NCBI GenBank assembly: GCA_949127775.1
Contig: CASBQF010000066.1
Location: forward strand, 1-64,000
Length of the DNA stretch: 64,000 nucleotides
From: Oscillatoriales cyanobacterium PMM_0080
Lineage (GTDB): Bacteria > Cyanobacteriota > Cyanobacteriia > Cyanobacteriales > Microcoleaceae
Direction of reading: 5' to 3'
Part shown: in pieces, positions 24,077 through 33,094 of the stretch
Layout: each line of letters opens with the position of its first letter
Numbering within the stretch: position 1 is the first letter of the stretch
The notes under the pieces: model-generated
Database searches by the model: none
Told to the model about the DNA's origin: nothing
Seen by the model: the letters and a program-made list of their open reading frames with translations, nothing else
Program-made: the position numbers and the translations under genes

Positions 24077-27000
24077 TTACGGTTCGCCCTGAAGTTCTGC
24101 AAGGTGCCAGAAAGTCACGCCACCTTCCTTATGACTGAGCAAAATTCCCAAATCTTCCAAGCTTTCTAGACAGTCGAGAATCACTTTGTGTTTGCGATTT
24201 GCTGCTTTGAAATGGGCGGTGACTTGGGTAGCTGTCCATTCGCCACTTTGGGTGCGAAATAAGTCGCGGATGGCCGAAAGTTGCTCTTTCAGGGTTTTGG
24301 GGAAAGGTTGTTGTTCGGTGGGAATAATGGCGGTTTCGGTTGCGGTGGTGATACCTTCAAGAGCTGGTTGTACATAGGTTTCGCCGGGAGATTGGTAGTC
24401 GGGACGCAGCCAGCGAATGTGTCCGTTGCGTTCTTCTTCGGCGCGTTGGGCGTTGAGGGTGACGAGGTTTTCCAGGATTTGATCGTCGGTAATTGTGGTT
24501 TCCCAGCCGTAGGCGGCAAATACGGCGCGATCGAGTTCGTCGTGGATTTGTTTGAGGGTGGAGACTAGGGCTTTTTGGTTGAAGGCTTTGTCTTTGTCGT
24601 TGAGGGGTTCGCCTTTGCGGAGTTGTTCGAGGAGGTTGTACATCCCGGTGATGGTGACTTCGGGGTGAGCAGTTTGGACTCGTTTGCGGTGGCCCTCAAG
24701 GCGTTCTCCAAGTTCGCGGATAGTTTGTTTTTGAGTATCAGTTGCGTCGGGGAATGGGAAGGGGTCGAAGCAAATAGTTTTGACATAAACTGGTGTCGGG
24801 CCAAGCTGTCCGCCACATACTAATGACCACTTGACATGAATTTGACTAGAAAGAACTCCCAAGAAGTAAGCATCATCTAAAGCAATAGCAACAAGTTTAT
24901 TATCTGGCAAAATATCAGCATTTAGAAATATAAATACGCGATATTTTGAAGTTTCAACAGTAACTATATAACGTTGAATAGTCTTCAACGCATCTCTCAT
25001 AATTGTGTTTGCTCTACGATACAGCCACCATTCTGAACGAAGTTTTGGATCGTTATTCATTAAACGTTCAGGCTTTACTCTCTCCAACAAATATTGATAT
25101 GTTTTTGGATAATTTGTTAGGAAAGTATTTTCTTTAAGACCTACTGTATCTATAATCAACTTATTTCGAGAATTATGTAGAATATCTCGACCATTAAGAT
25201 AGGGTCTGAGTAAATCAATTTCAACTAAATCTAAATCTTGAGAAGCGACTTGAAATCCTTCACTACCTGACATTACTCCACGACTAACAAGATTGACATT
25301 GGCTTGTAAAACCTTACTTTTTGTTACATCAGTACCTGCACGAAGGTTACTAAAAATTTTATCAAAAATTCTCCAGATAATTTTTACTCGATCAGCCGAG
25401 TCTTCAGGAGTTAATGCTTCATCCTCAGAAATCACAGTTCCCAATTGAGCAAGTTGTTCAAACCTTGAATGGTTAACTTCACCAGCAGTCATTGAAATTC
25501 TGACTGCTGCACCTTCATCAGTCCAGGGATGATCGGGAATGGCTAGAAACAGCTTGATTGATTTTTTCTGATTAAGATGAAATTCAATTACACTTCGCAG
25601 TCTAGCTTGATGAATACTATTTGTTGTAATAAATCCAAATCGCTCAACTTGATTCAATCGAACCAATTCCGCTGCTTTGTGCCACCAATACATCACAAAA
25701 TCAACAGTATCCGGCACATCTTTATAAACCTTCCTCAACGTTTCTGCATATCCATCCCCTAACATCTCCCGCATCCTCGCATTTCCAATAAACGGCGGAT
25801 TCGACACAATATAATCCGCCTCCGGCCACACGGCCGCCCTTGGATTCAAATACCGATAAATCGTTACTTGGTGTGTCGGATCGGGAATATCCTCACCAGT
25901 CACCGGACTTTTGATCATCCTTCCACCCCAGCGAGTCCGCACCTTCCCCGCCGCATCGACATCAGGTTCCACCCCGTCATAGGCCAACACCGCATCCCGA
26001 CATTCAATATTCTTGTACTCCCGCAACACAGGTTCGATCGGCGGAAGATCCCCAAATCGCCGAAAATGCCACTGCAAATAGCCAATCCAAATCACCAAAT
26101 CCGCGATCGCCGCCGCCCTAGGATTAATCTCAATCCCCAAAAACTGACTCGGATTCACCTGATTGATATCCAACCGCAACTGTGCCGCGCCTGTGACATC
26201 TTCCAAACGCCGCAACACCTCCGACTCCAACCCCTTCAACAAATCCAACGTGACATACAGGAAATTCCCAGATCCACACGCCGGATCGAGAATCTTCACC
26301 TGTTGTAACTCCGTCAAAAATGCCTCTAAAACCGCGATCGCCTTTTTCCTTTGATTTGCAGTCGGTTCCGCTTCTCCTGTGTTTAACAACTGTTTAACCT
26401 CCGCTTGTACCGCAATCCAGCGATCGCCCAAAGGCTCCATCACCACCGGTTTTACCAAGCGTTCCACATACGATCGCGGCGTATAATGCGCCCCCAACTT
26501 ACTTCTTTCCCGCGTATCCAGCGCCCTCTCCAACAACGTCCCAAAAATCGCCGGTTCCACATTGCACCAATCCCGCTTCGCCGCCTGCAACAACACCTGC
26601 AACTGCGCCTTCGTCAACGCAAACGCCCCAGAATCCGCAAACAATCCGCCATTAAACCGCAACAACTTGCCATGAAAACCAAAACTCGTCCCCTCATTCA
26701 TCGCTTCCCACAGCGCCTCTACCTCCGGTTTAAACGTCTTCGGGTTGAGAATCCATCGCGTTTCCAGCGCCTTCGTAAACAGATGTTCCTTCAGCAATCC
26801 CACATCTTCAGCAAACATAGTAAAAATACAGCGCATCAAAAACTGGGCGACTTGCTGCGGATCTACATTCGCCTCCATTCCCTTCGCCAACTCTGCCAAA
26901 TCCGCGGCCACTTCCCGCGTCACCCGCGCCGCAATCTTCTCTGGGTTGCGCTGCTGCGGATTGCTAAAAATATCGACAAATAAATCGAAAACATCCGTTT

Positions 27001-27493
27001 TTCGGAGTTCCGTCAATCCAATATCTCGCCGCGCCCCATAGCCGCCATAGTCGCCGCTAAATCCCATCCACAATTCAAAATGATCGCCAATATCGCAAGT
27101 TAACAAAAACGGCGGTTTGCTGGTGAGAGTTCGAGTATAAGCAACTGCTTGCACAAAGGCTTTTTCCATCTCTCGCAAATAGGTATTCGTTCCCCGCTTT
27201 GCAGTTCCCTTGTTACTCGTGGTTCCGCCCTGTTTTGCCTCTATTAAAAAATGCTCGGCTTTATAAAAATCAACAAATCCCGAAGTCACTTTCCCGCTGG
27301 GGTGAAAGATTTTAACATCTTTATCAAAGCAGTAGGGATCGTTGGGAATTCTGCCTTTATCAAAAGGGCGATCGACTCCCAGCGCATCGGACATTTCGGC
27401 AAAAAATAGTTGGTAGTTTGCGCGTTCATTACCGCTCGAACCAGCCCAGCGTGTGATGAATGTTTCGACTCTGGTGCGATCGGCTTCATTCAT
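24077..27493 (-). CDS. Type IIL-like restriction-modification enzyme (MmeI-type single chain)
   Basis: 1138 aa enzyme combining nuclease, N6-adenine methyltransferase and target recognition. The N-terminal PD-(D/E)XK motif is VDFYKAEHFLIEAKQGG (D then E-A-K) near residue 75-90. A helical linker spans about 200-380, with FGTLLERALDTRERSKLGAHY and TPRSYVERLV. Methyltransferase motif I is ILDPACGSGNFLYVTLDLL (about 405) and motif IV is DYIVSNPPFIGNARMREML. The target-recognition region spans about 680-960. After LGPTPVYVKTICFDPFPFPD comes a helical C terminus of about 150 residues that ends in an HTH-like segment. No separate specificity or nuclease gene is present, as expected. GC and codon use look host-like. 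Probable antiphage function. Confidence 0.88.
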   Translation of the reverse strand: MNEADRTRVETFITRWAGSSGNERANYQLFFAEMSDALGVDRPFDKGRIPNDPYCFDKDVKIFHPSGKVTSGFVDFYKAEHFLIEAKQGGTTSNKGTAKRGTNTYLREMEKAFVQAVAYTRTLTSKPPFLLTCDIGDHFELWMGFSGDYGGYGARRDIGLTELRKTDVFDLFVDIFSNPQQRNPEKIAARVTREVAADLAELAKGMEANVDPQQVAQFLMRCIFTMFAEDVGLLKEHLFTKALETRWILNPKTFKPEVEALWEAMNEGTSFGFHGKLLRFNGGLFADSGAFALTKAQLQVLLQAAKRDWCNVEPAIFGTLLERALDTRERSKLGAHYTPRSYVERLVKPVVMEPLGDRWIAVQAEVKQLLNTGEAEPTANQRKKAIAVLEAFLTELQQVKILDPACGSGNFLYVTLDLLKGLESEVLRRLEDVTGAAQLRLDINQVNPSQFLGIEINPRAAAIADLVIWIGYLQWHFRRFGDLPPIEPVLREYKNIECRDAVLAYDGVEPDVDAAGKVRTRWGGRMIKSPVTGEDIPDPTHQVTIYRYLNPRAAVWPEADYIVSNPPFIGNARMREMLGDGYAETLRKVYKDVPDTVDFVMYWWHKAAELVRLNQVERFGFITTNSIHQARLRSVIEFHLNQKKSIKLFLAIPDHPWTDEGAAVRISMTAGEVNHSRFEQLAQLGTVISEDEALTPEDSADRVKIIWRIFDKIFSNLRAGTDVTKSKVLQANVNLVSRGVMSGSEGFQVASQDLDLVEIDLLRPYLNGRDILHNSRNKLIIDTVGLKENTFLTNYPKTYQYLLERVKPERLMNNDPKLRSEWWLYRRANTIMRDALKTIQRYIVTVETSKYRVFIFLNADILPDNKLVAIALDDAYFLGVLSSQIHVKWSLVCGGQLGPTPVYVKTICFDPFPFPDATDTQKQTIRELGERLEGHRKRVQTAHPEVTITGMYNLLEQLRKGEPLNDKDKAFNQKALVSTLKQIHDELDRAVFAAYGWETTITDDQILENLVTLNAQRAEEERNGHIRWLRPDYQSPGETYVQPALEGITTATETAIIPTEQQPFPKTLKEQLSAIRDLFRTQSGEWTATQVTAHFKAANRKHKVILDCLESLEDLGILLSHKEGGVTFWHLAELQGEP

Positions 27494-27583
27494 TTTTCAA
27501 TCCTGCTACTCGCTTTTTCCTTATTCTATAATTAGATTGGTTTCGATTGGCGATTTATCTTGCGATTTTGCTTTATAGCAACA

Positions 27584-27703
27584 GGTACATCTCACTTTTG
27601 AAGAGGGCGAAGCATGACCGCATATAAGTTATTCGTTATAATCTCATATTTACTGCGGTCATGCTTCGCCCCTACAGATATATTTGCCAAACTGAGATGC
27701 ACC
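27584..27703. mobile_element. Palindromic element, GGTGCATCTCA family, copy B
   Basis: About 120 bp with ends GGTACATCTCACTTTTG and CTGAGATGCACC; internal arms as in copy A. It is flanked by TATAGCAACA on the left and TATAGCAACC on the right, a probable 9-bp target-site duplication (TATAGCAAC). It lies between the restriction-modification gene and hicB. Confidence 0.85.
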
Positions 27704-27768
27704 CTATAGCAACCGCCTTGGCGGTTAGGACGCTTTACTATTGATATTTGCTATAATATGTTTGACAA

Positions 27769-27833
27769 ACCCGGCTTCTGCCTTAAAGTCGATCGCTCAC
27801 AACGAAGATTTTGCGTAGGAACCGGGTTTTTAC
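27769..27833. repeat. AACCCGG...CCGGGTT palindromic repeat
   Basis: Arms AACCCGGCTTCTGCC and GGAACCGGGTTTTTACGG flank a 30-bp centre. Same family as the repeats at 10288, 12478 and 41070. It ends only 35 bp before the hicB ATG, so the hicBA promoter must lie in or next to it. Confidence 0.75.
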
Positions 27834-27867
27834 GGCTTTAGTGCTTGAAAAATACCTCAATAAATGT

Positions 27868-28071
27868 ATGAAAATTAGAGCGATCGTACATCCCGCAGAA
27901 GAAGGTGGCTATTGGGCAGAAGTTCCAGGGCTTCCCGGCTGCATTACCGAAGGAGACACGATAGAAGAAGTAATAATTAATTTAAAAGATGCGATGGTCG
28001 GTTGGCTCGAAGTTGCTAATAGTCGTGAAGCAATTGCCTCCACAGATCGAGTTGTGGAAATTGCTGTATGA
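27868..28071 (+). CDS. hicB: HicB-family antitoxin
   Basis: 67 aa. MKIRAIVHPAEEGGYWAEVP followed by GLPGCITEGDTIEEVIINLK is the signature partial RNase-H-like fold of HicB, and the protein ends with TDRVVEIAV. It lacks a C-terminal DNA-binding domain, as in the short HicB forms. I use the ATG at 27868; the frame extends upstream into repeat sequence (TTG at 27811), which is unlikely to be translated. The last four bases overlap the hicA start (ATGA), giving antitoxin-first order. Confidence 0.9.
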   Translation: MKIRAIVHPAEEGGYWAEVPGLPGCITEGDTIEEVIINLKDAMVGWLEVANSREAIASTDRVVEIAV

Positions 28072-28287
28072 AATCTATTTCGGGCAAGCGACTTTGCAAA
28101 ATAGTAGAGCATAAAGGTTGGGTTTTGAAAAGAGTTACCGGCAGTCATCATATCTATGAAAACCCGGAACTAGAACAAATTTTGTCAATTCCTGTTCACC
28201 GAAATCAAGATTTGAAAGTTGGAACATTGAGAGCAAACCATGAAAATAGCTCAGCTATCTGAGGAAGATTTACAAAGTTTTTCTTGA
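28068..28287 (+). pseudogene. hicA: HicA mRNA interferase, frameshifted near its C terminus
   Basis: Intact part: SISGKRLCKIVEHKGWVLKR and VTGSHHIYENPE with the catalytic His of the G-S-H-H motif, then IPVHRNQDLKVGTLRA. After GCA the sequence AACCATG appears where one fewer base would be expected: the plus-one frame from 28240 reads MKIAQLSEEDLQSFS and stop, exactly the normal HicA ending (I-x-x-x-A-x-L-S-x-E-D). The zero frame instead ends as NHENSSAI at 28262. So the last helix is lost unless frameshifting restores it. The catalytic core is present and could still be active. Confidence 0.8.
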
Positions 28288-28295
28288 GCATCGCA

Positions 28296-28432
28296 CAATA
28301 CGGTTCACTTAACATATTTATGCCCCGGAGATCCCCCTAAATCCCCCTTAAGAAGGGGGACTTTGAGGGCATTCTTGTCCCCCCCTTAAGAAGGGGGGGC
28401 TAGGGGGGATCTGTCTTAAGTAAACCGTATTG
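28296..28432. mobile_element. Palindromic element with CAATACGGTT termini and CCCCCTTAAG core
   Basis: Outer inverted repeat CAATACGGTTCACTTAA / TTAAGTAAACCGTATTG encloses a core AGATCCCCCTAAATCCCCC ... GGGGGGATCT with CCCCTTAAGAAGGGG palindromes. It begins nine bases after the restored hicA stop. The core family recurs at 43721-43813 with different outer ends. Confidence 0.8.
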
Positions 28433-28549
28433 GACTATAGTAGGTTTCATGAAAATTAGGAATTACGTATTTTCTAAAGCAAAAAGGTTGGGTTTCCTTT
28501 CGTTAACCCAACCTATTAATTCAATGAAATTTCAAAGTTTAGCCTTGAT

Positions 28550-31261
28550 TTACACCGAAGTTTTCAAGCTGTCGCGCGACTCGGAAACCCGATCGACAAT
28601 AGCAGCATTTACCACAGATTCCTGAATCGGATTCCGCGCTTCAATCAAAGCCAGAGCTTTCGTGACACCTTCCGGTAAAATCACCACCAAACTGCCCGTC
28701 GGTGCTTCATCTAAAGCCTTGTTAACAGCGGTTGTTTCGTCGAGAATCAACTCGTATTGAACTTTGGATTGATCTGGGGTGCGTGCAGCGATCGCCTCTG
28801 CAATCCCCTGACAAATCAACTTTGCCACTACACCGGGTTCTCGGCCACGTCTGTCAATATCTTCTTTGACAATAATCCGATCGAACATATCGGCCGAAAG
28901 TTTGCCCAGCGTGACAAAATCTTCATCTCGTCGATCGCCCGGCGCACCAACTACCCCGATCCGCATTCCCTGCCAATTCTGCACGAAACCGCCCAAAGCT
29001 TTGTAGCTGTGTGGGTTGTGGGCGTAGTCCAGCAAAGCGTGATAGCTGCCCAAATTAAACAGGTTCATCCGTCCGGGAGTTTGGCCAACCGATGCTTGAA
29101 AGCTTGACAAAGCCGATCGAATATCCTCTATTTTCACTCCTTGAGCAAAGGCCGCCAAACAAGCTGCTAAAGCATTCGCAATCATAAACGGCGCGCGCCC
29201 ACCCATAGTCAGTGGCACATTCACAGCCTGCTCGATTCTCAGCGTCCAATCGCCTTTGAGAATCGACAAATACCCATTTTCGTAAATTGCAGCCAGCCCG
29301 CCCGCAGCGGTATGTCTGGCAACCAGTTCGTTCTCTGGGTTCATCGAAAAGTATGCAATTTGAGCCTTGACACGCTGCGCCATTTGTGATACGAGCGGGT
29401 CGTCTGCGTTCAAAACTGCATAGCCTTTGGGCATTACCGACTCCACGAGGACGCTCTTGAGTCTGGCTAGTTGTTCCACGGTGTCGATGTCGCCAATTCC
29501 TAAGTGATCGGCTGCGACGTTCAAGACGACGCCGACATCGCACTGATCGAATCCCAAGCCCGATCGCAAAATTCCACCTCTGGCCGTTTCCAGCACCGCG
29601 ACTTCCACCGTCGGATCGGACAAAATCAACTGAGCACTCTGGGGCCCAGTATTATCTCCGCTATTGACCAAATAATCGCCGATGTAAGTGCCGTCGGTAG
29701 TCGTATAGCCCGTAATTTGGCCGGTCTGCTTGACAATGTGGGCGAGGAGGCGAGTAGTTGTAGTTTTGCCGTTGGTTCCTGTCACCGCTAAAATCGGCAC
29801 TCGGCTGGGTTGAGGCGATGGGAATAGCATATCGAAGACTGCGCCGGCGACGTTGCGGGGCAAACCCTGACTCGGGGCGACGTGCATTCTGAAACCCGGT
29901 GCTGCGTTGACTTCGACGATGACTCCATTCGTATCGCGCAGCGGTACGGAAATATCGTCTGTTACTACGTCAATGCCCGCGATGTCTAAACCGATGATTT
30001 TGGCGACTCGGGAAAATAGCCAGACGTTTTCGGGGTGGATTTCGTCGGTACGATCGACTGCAATGCCACCGGTGCTCAAGTTGGCTGTCGCGCGCAAGAA
30101 TACTCTTTTGCCGGCGGGCAATACCGAGTCCATTGCGTAGCCTTGTTTTTGCAGCAAATCGAGGGTTAATTTGTCGATCGTAATTCGGGTGAGCACGTTG
30201 TCGTGTCCGTCTCCCCGCTGTGGATCGCGGTTTACTTCTTCAACGAGCTGTTCTACTGTAGATTTGCCATCTCCCACGACGTTAGCGGGGACTCTTTCTG
30301 CGACTGCTACGACTTGCCCGTTGACTACCAATACTCTATGATCGCGACCGGTGTAATAGCGCTCAACAATCACGTTTTTGGTTTTCGATGCTGCGCTGGC
30401 TAAGTCGTAGGCTTCTTCTGCTACTTCCCAGGAGTTGATGTCGATCGTAATTCCACGGCCGTGGTTGCCGTCTAGGGGTTTAAGGACGATCGGAAAACCG
30501 CCCACATCTTCGATCGCCCCGCGCAGTTCGTCCATATAATTAATCACCGTCCCTCTCGGAACCGGCACCCCAGCAGCGCCGAGGATATTTTTAGTACCTT
30601 CCTTGTCGCAGGCTAGTTCTACCCCCAAAACTCCCGTGCGGTTGCTCAGAGTTGCCTGAATCCGCTTTTGGTGAACCCCGTAACCGAGTTGAATCATAAA
30701 CCGAGCGCTCAAAGGTATCCAGGGAATGCCCCGCGCTTCTGCTTCCTTGATCAGTGTTTCCGTGCTCGGCCCGAGGGCCGCCGTCAAACCAAACTCTTTG
30801 AGGTCTCTCAAATCTTGGACTAATTCCGCTGCTGGATAAGAGCCTGTATCGGCAATGCTTTGGCACATCCGCACGCCCGCCCGGGTGGCATAGCGACCTG
30901 CTTGTTCGTTTTGATACTCTATTACTACTTGGTAAGTCCCGGGGGTGGCAGTCTCGCGGGTGCGACCGAAACCCACTGGCATTCCTGCCATTTCCTGAAG
31001 TTCTAGGGCGACGTGTTCGATTACGTGTCCCATCATCGTGCCTTCTCTGACGCGTTGCAGGAAGCCTCCCCGATGACCGGGAGAACAGTAATGGTCGTCC
31101 AAACTCGGCAGCGCGGCAATCAACCCTTCGTAGAAGCCTGGAATTTCAGATGTGGTTTTGTCTGCCAACTCCTCTAAATCCAGACGCATGAGGACGAGTT
31201 TGTGGCGTCGAATGCTCCAGTAGTTGGGGCCGCGTAACGTCTGGATTTTAAGTATTTTCAT
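28550..31261 (-). CDS. cphA: Cyanophycin synthetase
   Basis: 903 aa enzyme that builds multi-L-arginyl-poly-L-aspartate from Asp, Arg and ATP without a template. The N-terminal domain (1-160) is followed by an ATP-grasp module (about 210-470: VIVERYYTGRDHRVLVVNG, IGLDIAGIDVVTDD, VIVEVNAAPGFRMHVAPSQG) that adds Asp, and a Mur-ligase-like module (about 485-880: P-loop VTGTNGKTTTTRLLAHIVK, LLDYAHNPHSYKALGGF, GAPGDRRDEDF) that adds Arg. Length matches the family (about 875-905). cphB lies 600 bp upstream on the same strand. The spacer has nested inverted repeats that could separate their expression. ATG at 31261. Confidence 0.97.
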   Translation of the reverse strand: MKILKIQTLRGPNYWSIRRHKLVLMRLDLEELADKTTSEIPGFYEGLIAALPSLDDHYCSPGHRGGFLQRVREGTMMGHVIEHVALELQEMAGMPVGFGRTRETATPGTYQVVIEYQNEQAGRYATRAGVRMCQSIADTGSYPAAELVQDLRDLKEFGLTAALGPSTETLIKEAEARGIPWIPLSARFMIQLGYGVHQKRIQATLSNRTGVLGVELACDKEGTKNILGAAGVPVPRGTVINYMDELRGAIEDVGGFPIVLKPLDGNHGRGITIDINSWEVAEEAYDLASAASKTKNVIVERYYTGRDHRVLVVNGQVVAVAERVPANVVGDGKSTVEQLVEEVNRDPQRGDGHDNVLTRITIDKLTLDLLQKQGYAMDSVLPAGKRVFLRATANLSTGGIAVDRTDEIHPENVWLFSRVAKIIGLDIAGIDVVTDDISVPLRDTNGVIVEVNAAPGFRMHVAPSQGLPRNVAGAVFDMLFPSPQPSRVPILAVTGTNGKTTTTRLLAHIVKQTGQITGYTTTDGTYIGDYLVNSGDNTGPQSAQLILSDPTVEVAVLETARGGILRSGLGFDQCDVGVVLNVAADHLGIGDIDTVEQLARLKSVLVESVMPKGYAVLNADDPLVSQMAQRVKAQIAYFSMNPENELVARHTAAGGLAAIYENGYLSILKGDWTLRIEQAVNVPLTMGGRAPFMIANALAACLAAFAQGVKIEDIRSALSSFQASVGQTPGRMNLFNLGSYHALLDYAHNPHSYKALGGFVQNWQGMRIGVVGAPGDRRDEDFVTLGKLSADMFDRIIVKEDIDRRGREPGVVAKLICQGIAEAIAARTPDQSKVQYELILDETTAVNKALDEAPTGSLVVILPEGVTKALALIEARNPIQESVVNAAIVDRVSESRDSLKTSV

Positions 31262-31389
31262 GGCAATTGCAGGGGTATGGGTCGCTAAATCTTATAGGTA
31301 ATTGGATCATTTATTCAATTTCGGGCTTGATTGCTCGATCGACTGTTCGCAGCGAACAGTTTGGCATTGAATTTCCAGTTATGAGCCAC

Positions 31390-31850
31390 CAGTCTATTTT
31401 AGATTTTAGATTTTAGATTTTAGATTTACTCTACAGATCAACCTGGGAGCTTGAATTTTGATCTAAAATCTTGGGTTCTCCACACTCATAGCGTCGGGGC
31501 TTGTACCCGTTTTTGGACTGGCCAGTGTTGAAAATTTATGGCCTCGCGATCGGCTAAACAGAAGTACAGGTCAATAGCAGAAATAAACTAGAAGCAAGAA
31601 GGTGGAATTTTCTGCAATTCTACCTTCTGGCGTCAGCCTGTGGCTGGTTGGGAATATATCCTTTTGTTGTATCCATTATTCGGCCCGAATGCCGCATAAT
31701 TTCTCCCGAATCAATCACACAGCCCAAAAATAGGTACAAGCCCCGAAAATCGTCGTGGAGATCACAAAATTTTCGACCCTAGTTCAAGCTCCCAGATTCA
31801 AAGCTGCAAGTAAATCTAAAATCTAAAATCTAAAATCTAAAATCGACTGA
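31390..31850. repeat. Nested inverted-repeat block between cphB and cphA
   Basis: Four symmetric arm pairs are nested: ATTTTAGATTTTAGATTT (31396-31428) with its complement (31811-31845); CTGGGAGCTTGAA (31443) with TTCAAGCTCCCAG (31783); GGGGCTTGTACC (31496) with GGTACAAGCCCC (31733); and a central hairpin AGAAGGTGGAATT/AATTCTACCTTCT (31597-31628). Together they could fold about 450 nt. No coding frame is visible inside. It may be an eroded mobile element or a transcribed structured RNA. Confidence 0.75.
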
Positions 31851-31865
31851 CTCTAATGTTCTGCG

Positions 31866-32759
31866 TTAGTTGGCTGTGCGGCATTCTGAGGGCCAGCCAG
31901 ACTCGGAACAGGCTGCCGATGGCATCGGTTTGCCTTGGGTCATATTGTAGCAATCTCCGTGACACAGGATATGCAAGCGCATATTGAACAGACTTAAGGG
32001 TTCTGTCGCTCCTATTAGAGACTCATTGGTATAAAAGTTTTCCCTAGAATCAACAATAGTTACAGTACCTTTACCGAGAACGTTCATAGTATCATTTCCC
32101 TCAAACAAGGCACAGGTGTCTTCGTCAATACCAATAGCGAGGCGATCGGGATGGCAAGCCACAGCCGACAGCAAGCGAGCCATGCGGTTACGGTTATGAA
32201 AATGCTGGTCTACGATGATCTCTGGAATAATGTTAAGTCCGTTTGCCATGTCTACTAAAGAGCGGTTCGGCGACGCACCACTCCCGCCGCCTGCAATCAT
32301 GTGATATCCCATCACCGCAGCACCCGCGCTAGTGCCGGCGAGGGTAATCTTGCCTTCGAGAGCTTCTTTGCGAATTTTATCCATCAGCGGGGTGTCCGCC
32401 AGCAGTCCGCAGAGTCGCAGTTGGTCACCACCTGTGATGAATACGCCCGTACAGTCTTCTAAATAATCTTTCCAGACGGGGTTTTCGGCTTGTTCGCGTT
32501 CGCGGATGTCAACTACTTTGACAGCGCTAACGCCCATTTCGTCAAATATCGCGCGGTAACGGTTGCTAATGCCTTCGGGATCTCGGGAAGCGCAGGGGAC
32601 GATCGCCAGCCGAGCGTTTGCACCCCCAGAACGGCAAAAAAAGGTATTCAGAATCTCTCGCCCGTGTACTTTGTCTTCGGCTCCCCCGATGACCATAATC
32701 GAGGTTTTTGGGCGGTGGGGAAGATTGTGTTCAAGGGCTTGAGATGTCAATTGCTGCAT
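31866..32759 (-). CDS. cphB: Cyanophycinase
   Basis: 297 aa serine-type exopeptidase of family S51 that cleaves cyanophycin to beta-Asp-Arg dipeptides. Motifs: SIMVIGGAEDKVHGREILNT, GVFITGGDQLRLCGLLADTP, the nucleophile ITLAGTSAGAAVMGYHMI (G-T-S-A-G-A), EIIVDQHFHNRNRMARLLSA and IGIDEDTCALFEG. I start at the ATG 32759 (MQQLTSQALEHNLP) with AGGAAG about six bases upstream; the frame is open to 32987, but that 76-residue N-terminal part has no counterpart in the family. Upstream of cphA on the same strand. Confidence 0.95.
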   Translation of the reverse strand: MQQLTSQALEHNLPHRPKTSIMVIGGAEDKVHGREILNTFFCRSGGANARLAIVPCASRDPEGISNRYRAIFDEMGVSAVKVVDIREREQAENPVWKDYLEDCTGVFITGGDQLRLCGLLADTPLMDKIRKEALEGKITLAGTSAGAAVMGYHMIAGGGSGASPNRSLVDMANGLNIIPEIIVDQHFHNRNRMARLLSAVACHPDRLAIGIDEDTCALFEGNDTMNVLGKGTVTIVDSRENFYTNESLIGATEPLSLFNMRLHILCHGDCYNMTQGKPMPSAACSESGWPSECRTAN

Positions 32760-33094
32760 GGTGTTTCTTCCTCTGGTGGATGTGAAATTTAATTTTGCCG
32801 TGGCTGTGGGTAGAATTGGGCTTTTTAAGAGTGAATATTTTTTGGTGCGAGTCAGGTGCGATCGTGTCCGGCGCGCAATCCCCCAGTTGTTTGGGATCGA
32901 GTTTACTTTCGCAGCCGCCTGTGAGAACAGATTATTTTTGTATAATAATACCGGCCCGCAGACAAAGGAAGAGAATTTAACTTGCAAAAATTCTCAGAAA
33001 TCATAAGAAATTATCAAAAATAAAGCAATTACTGAAAACCGATCTACCTCTAAGGGTCAAACTAGAGGTGATGTGTCAATAAATTCCAATCATT

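Noticed and set aside
25868..26983. Long open frames on the plus strand inside the restriction-modification gene (146 and 192 codons)
   Set aside because: They are antisense shadows of a well-supported coding frame; their products are Arg/Pro-rich low-complexity sequence with no recognisable motif.
31360..31378. LexA- or Fur-like operator (ACTGTTCGCAGCGAACAGT) upstream of cphA
   Set aside because: The palindrome is real but not close enough to a known cyanobacterial consensus, and it sits in a region of many inverted repeats.
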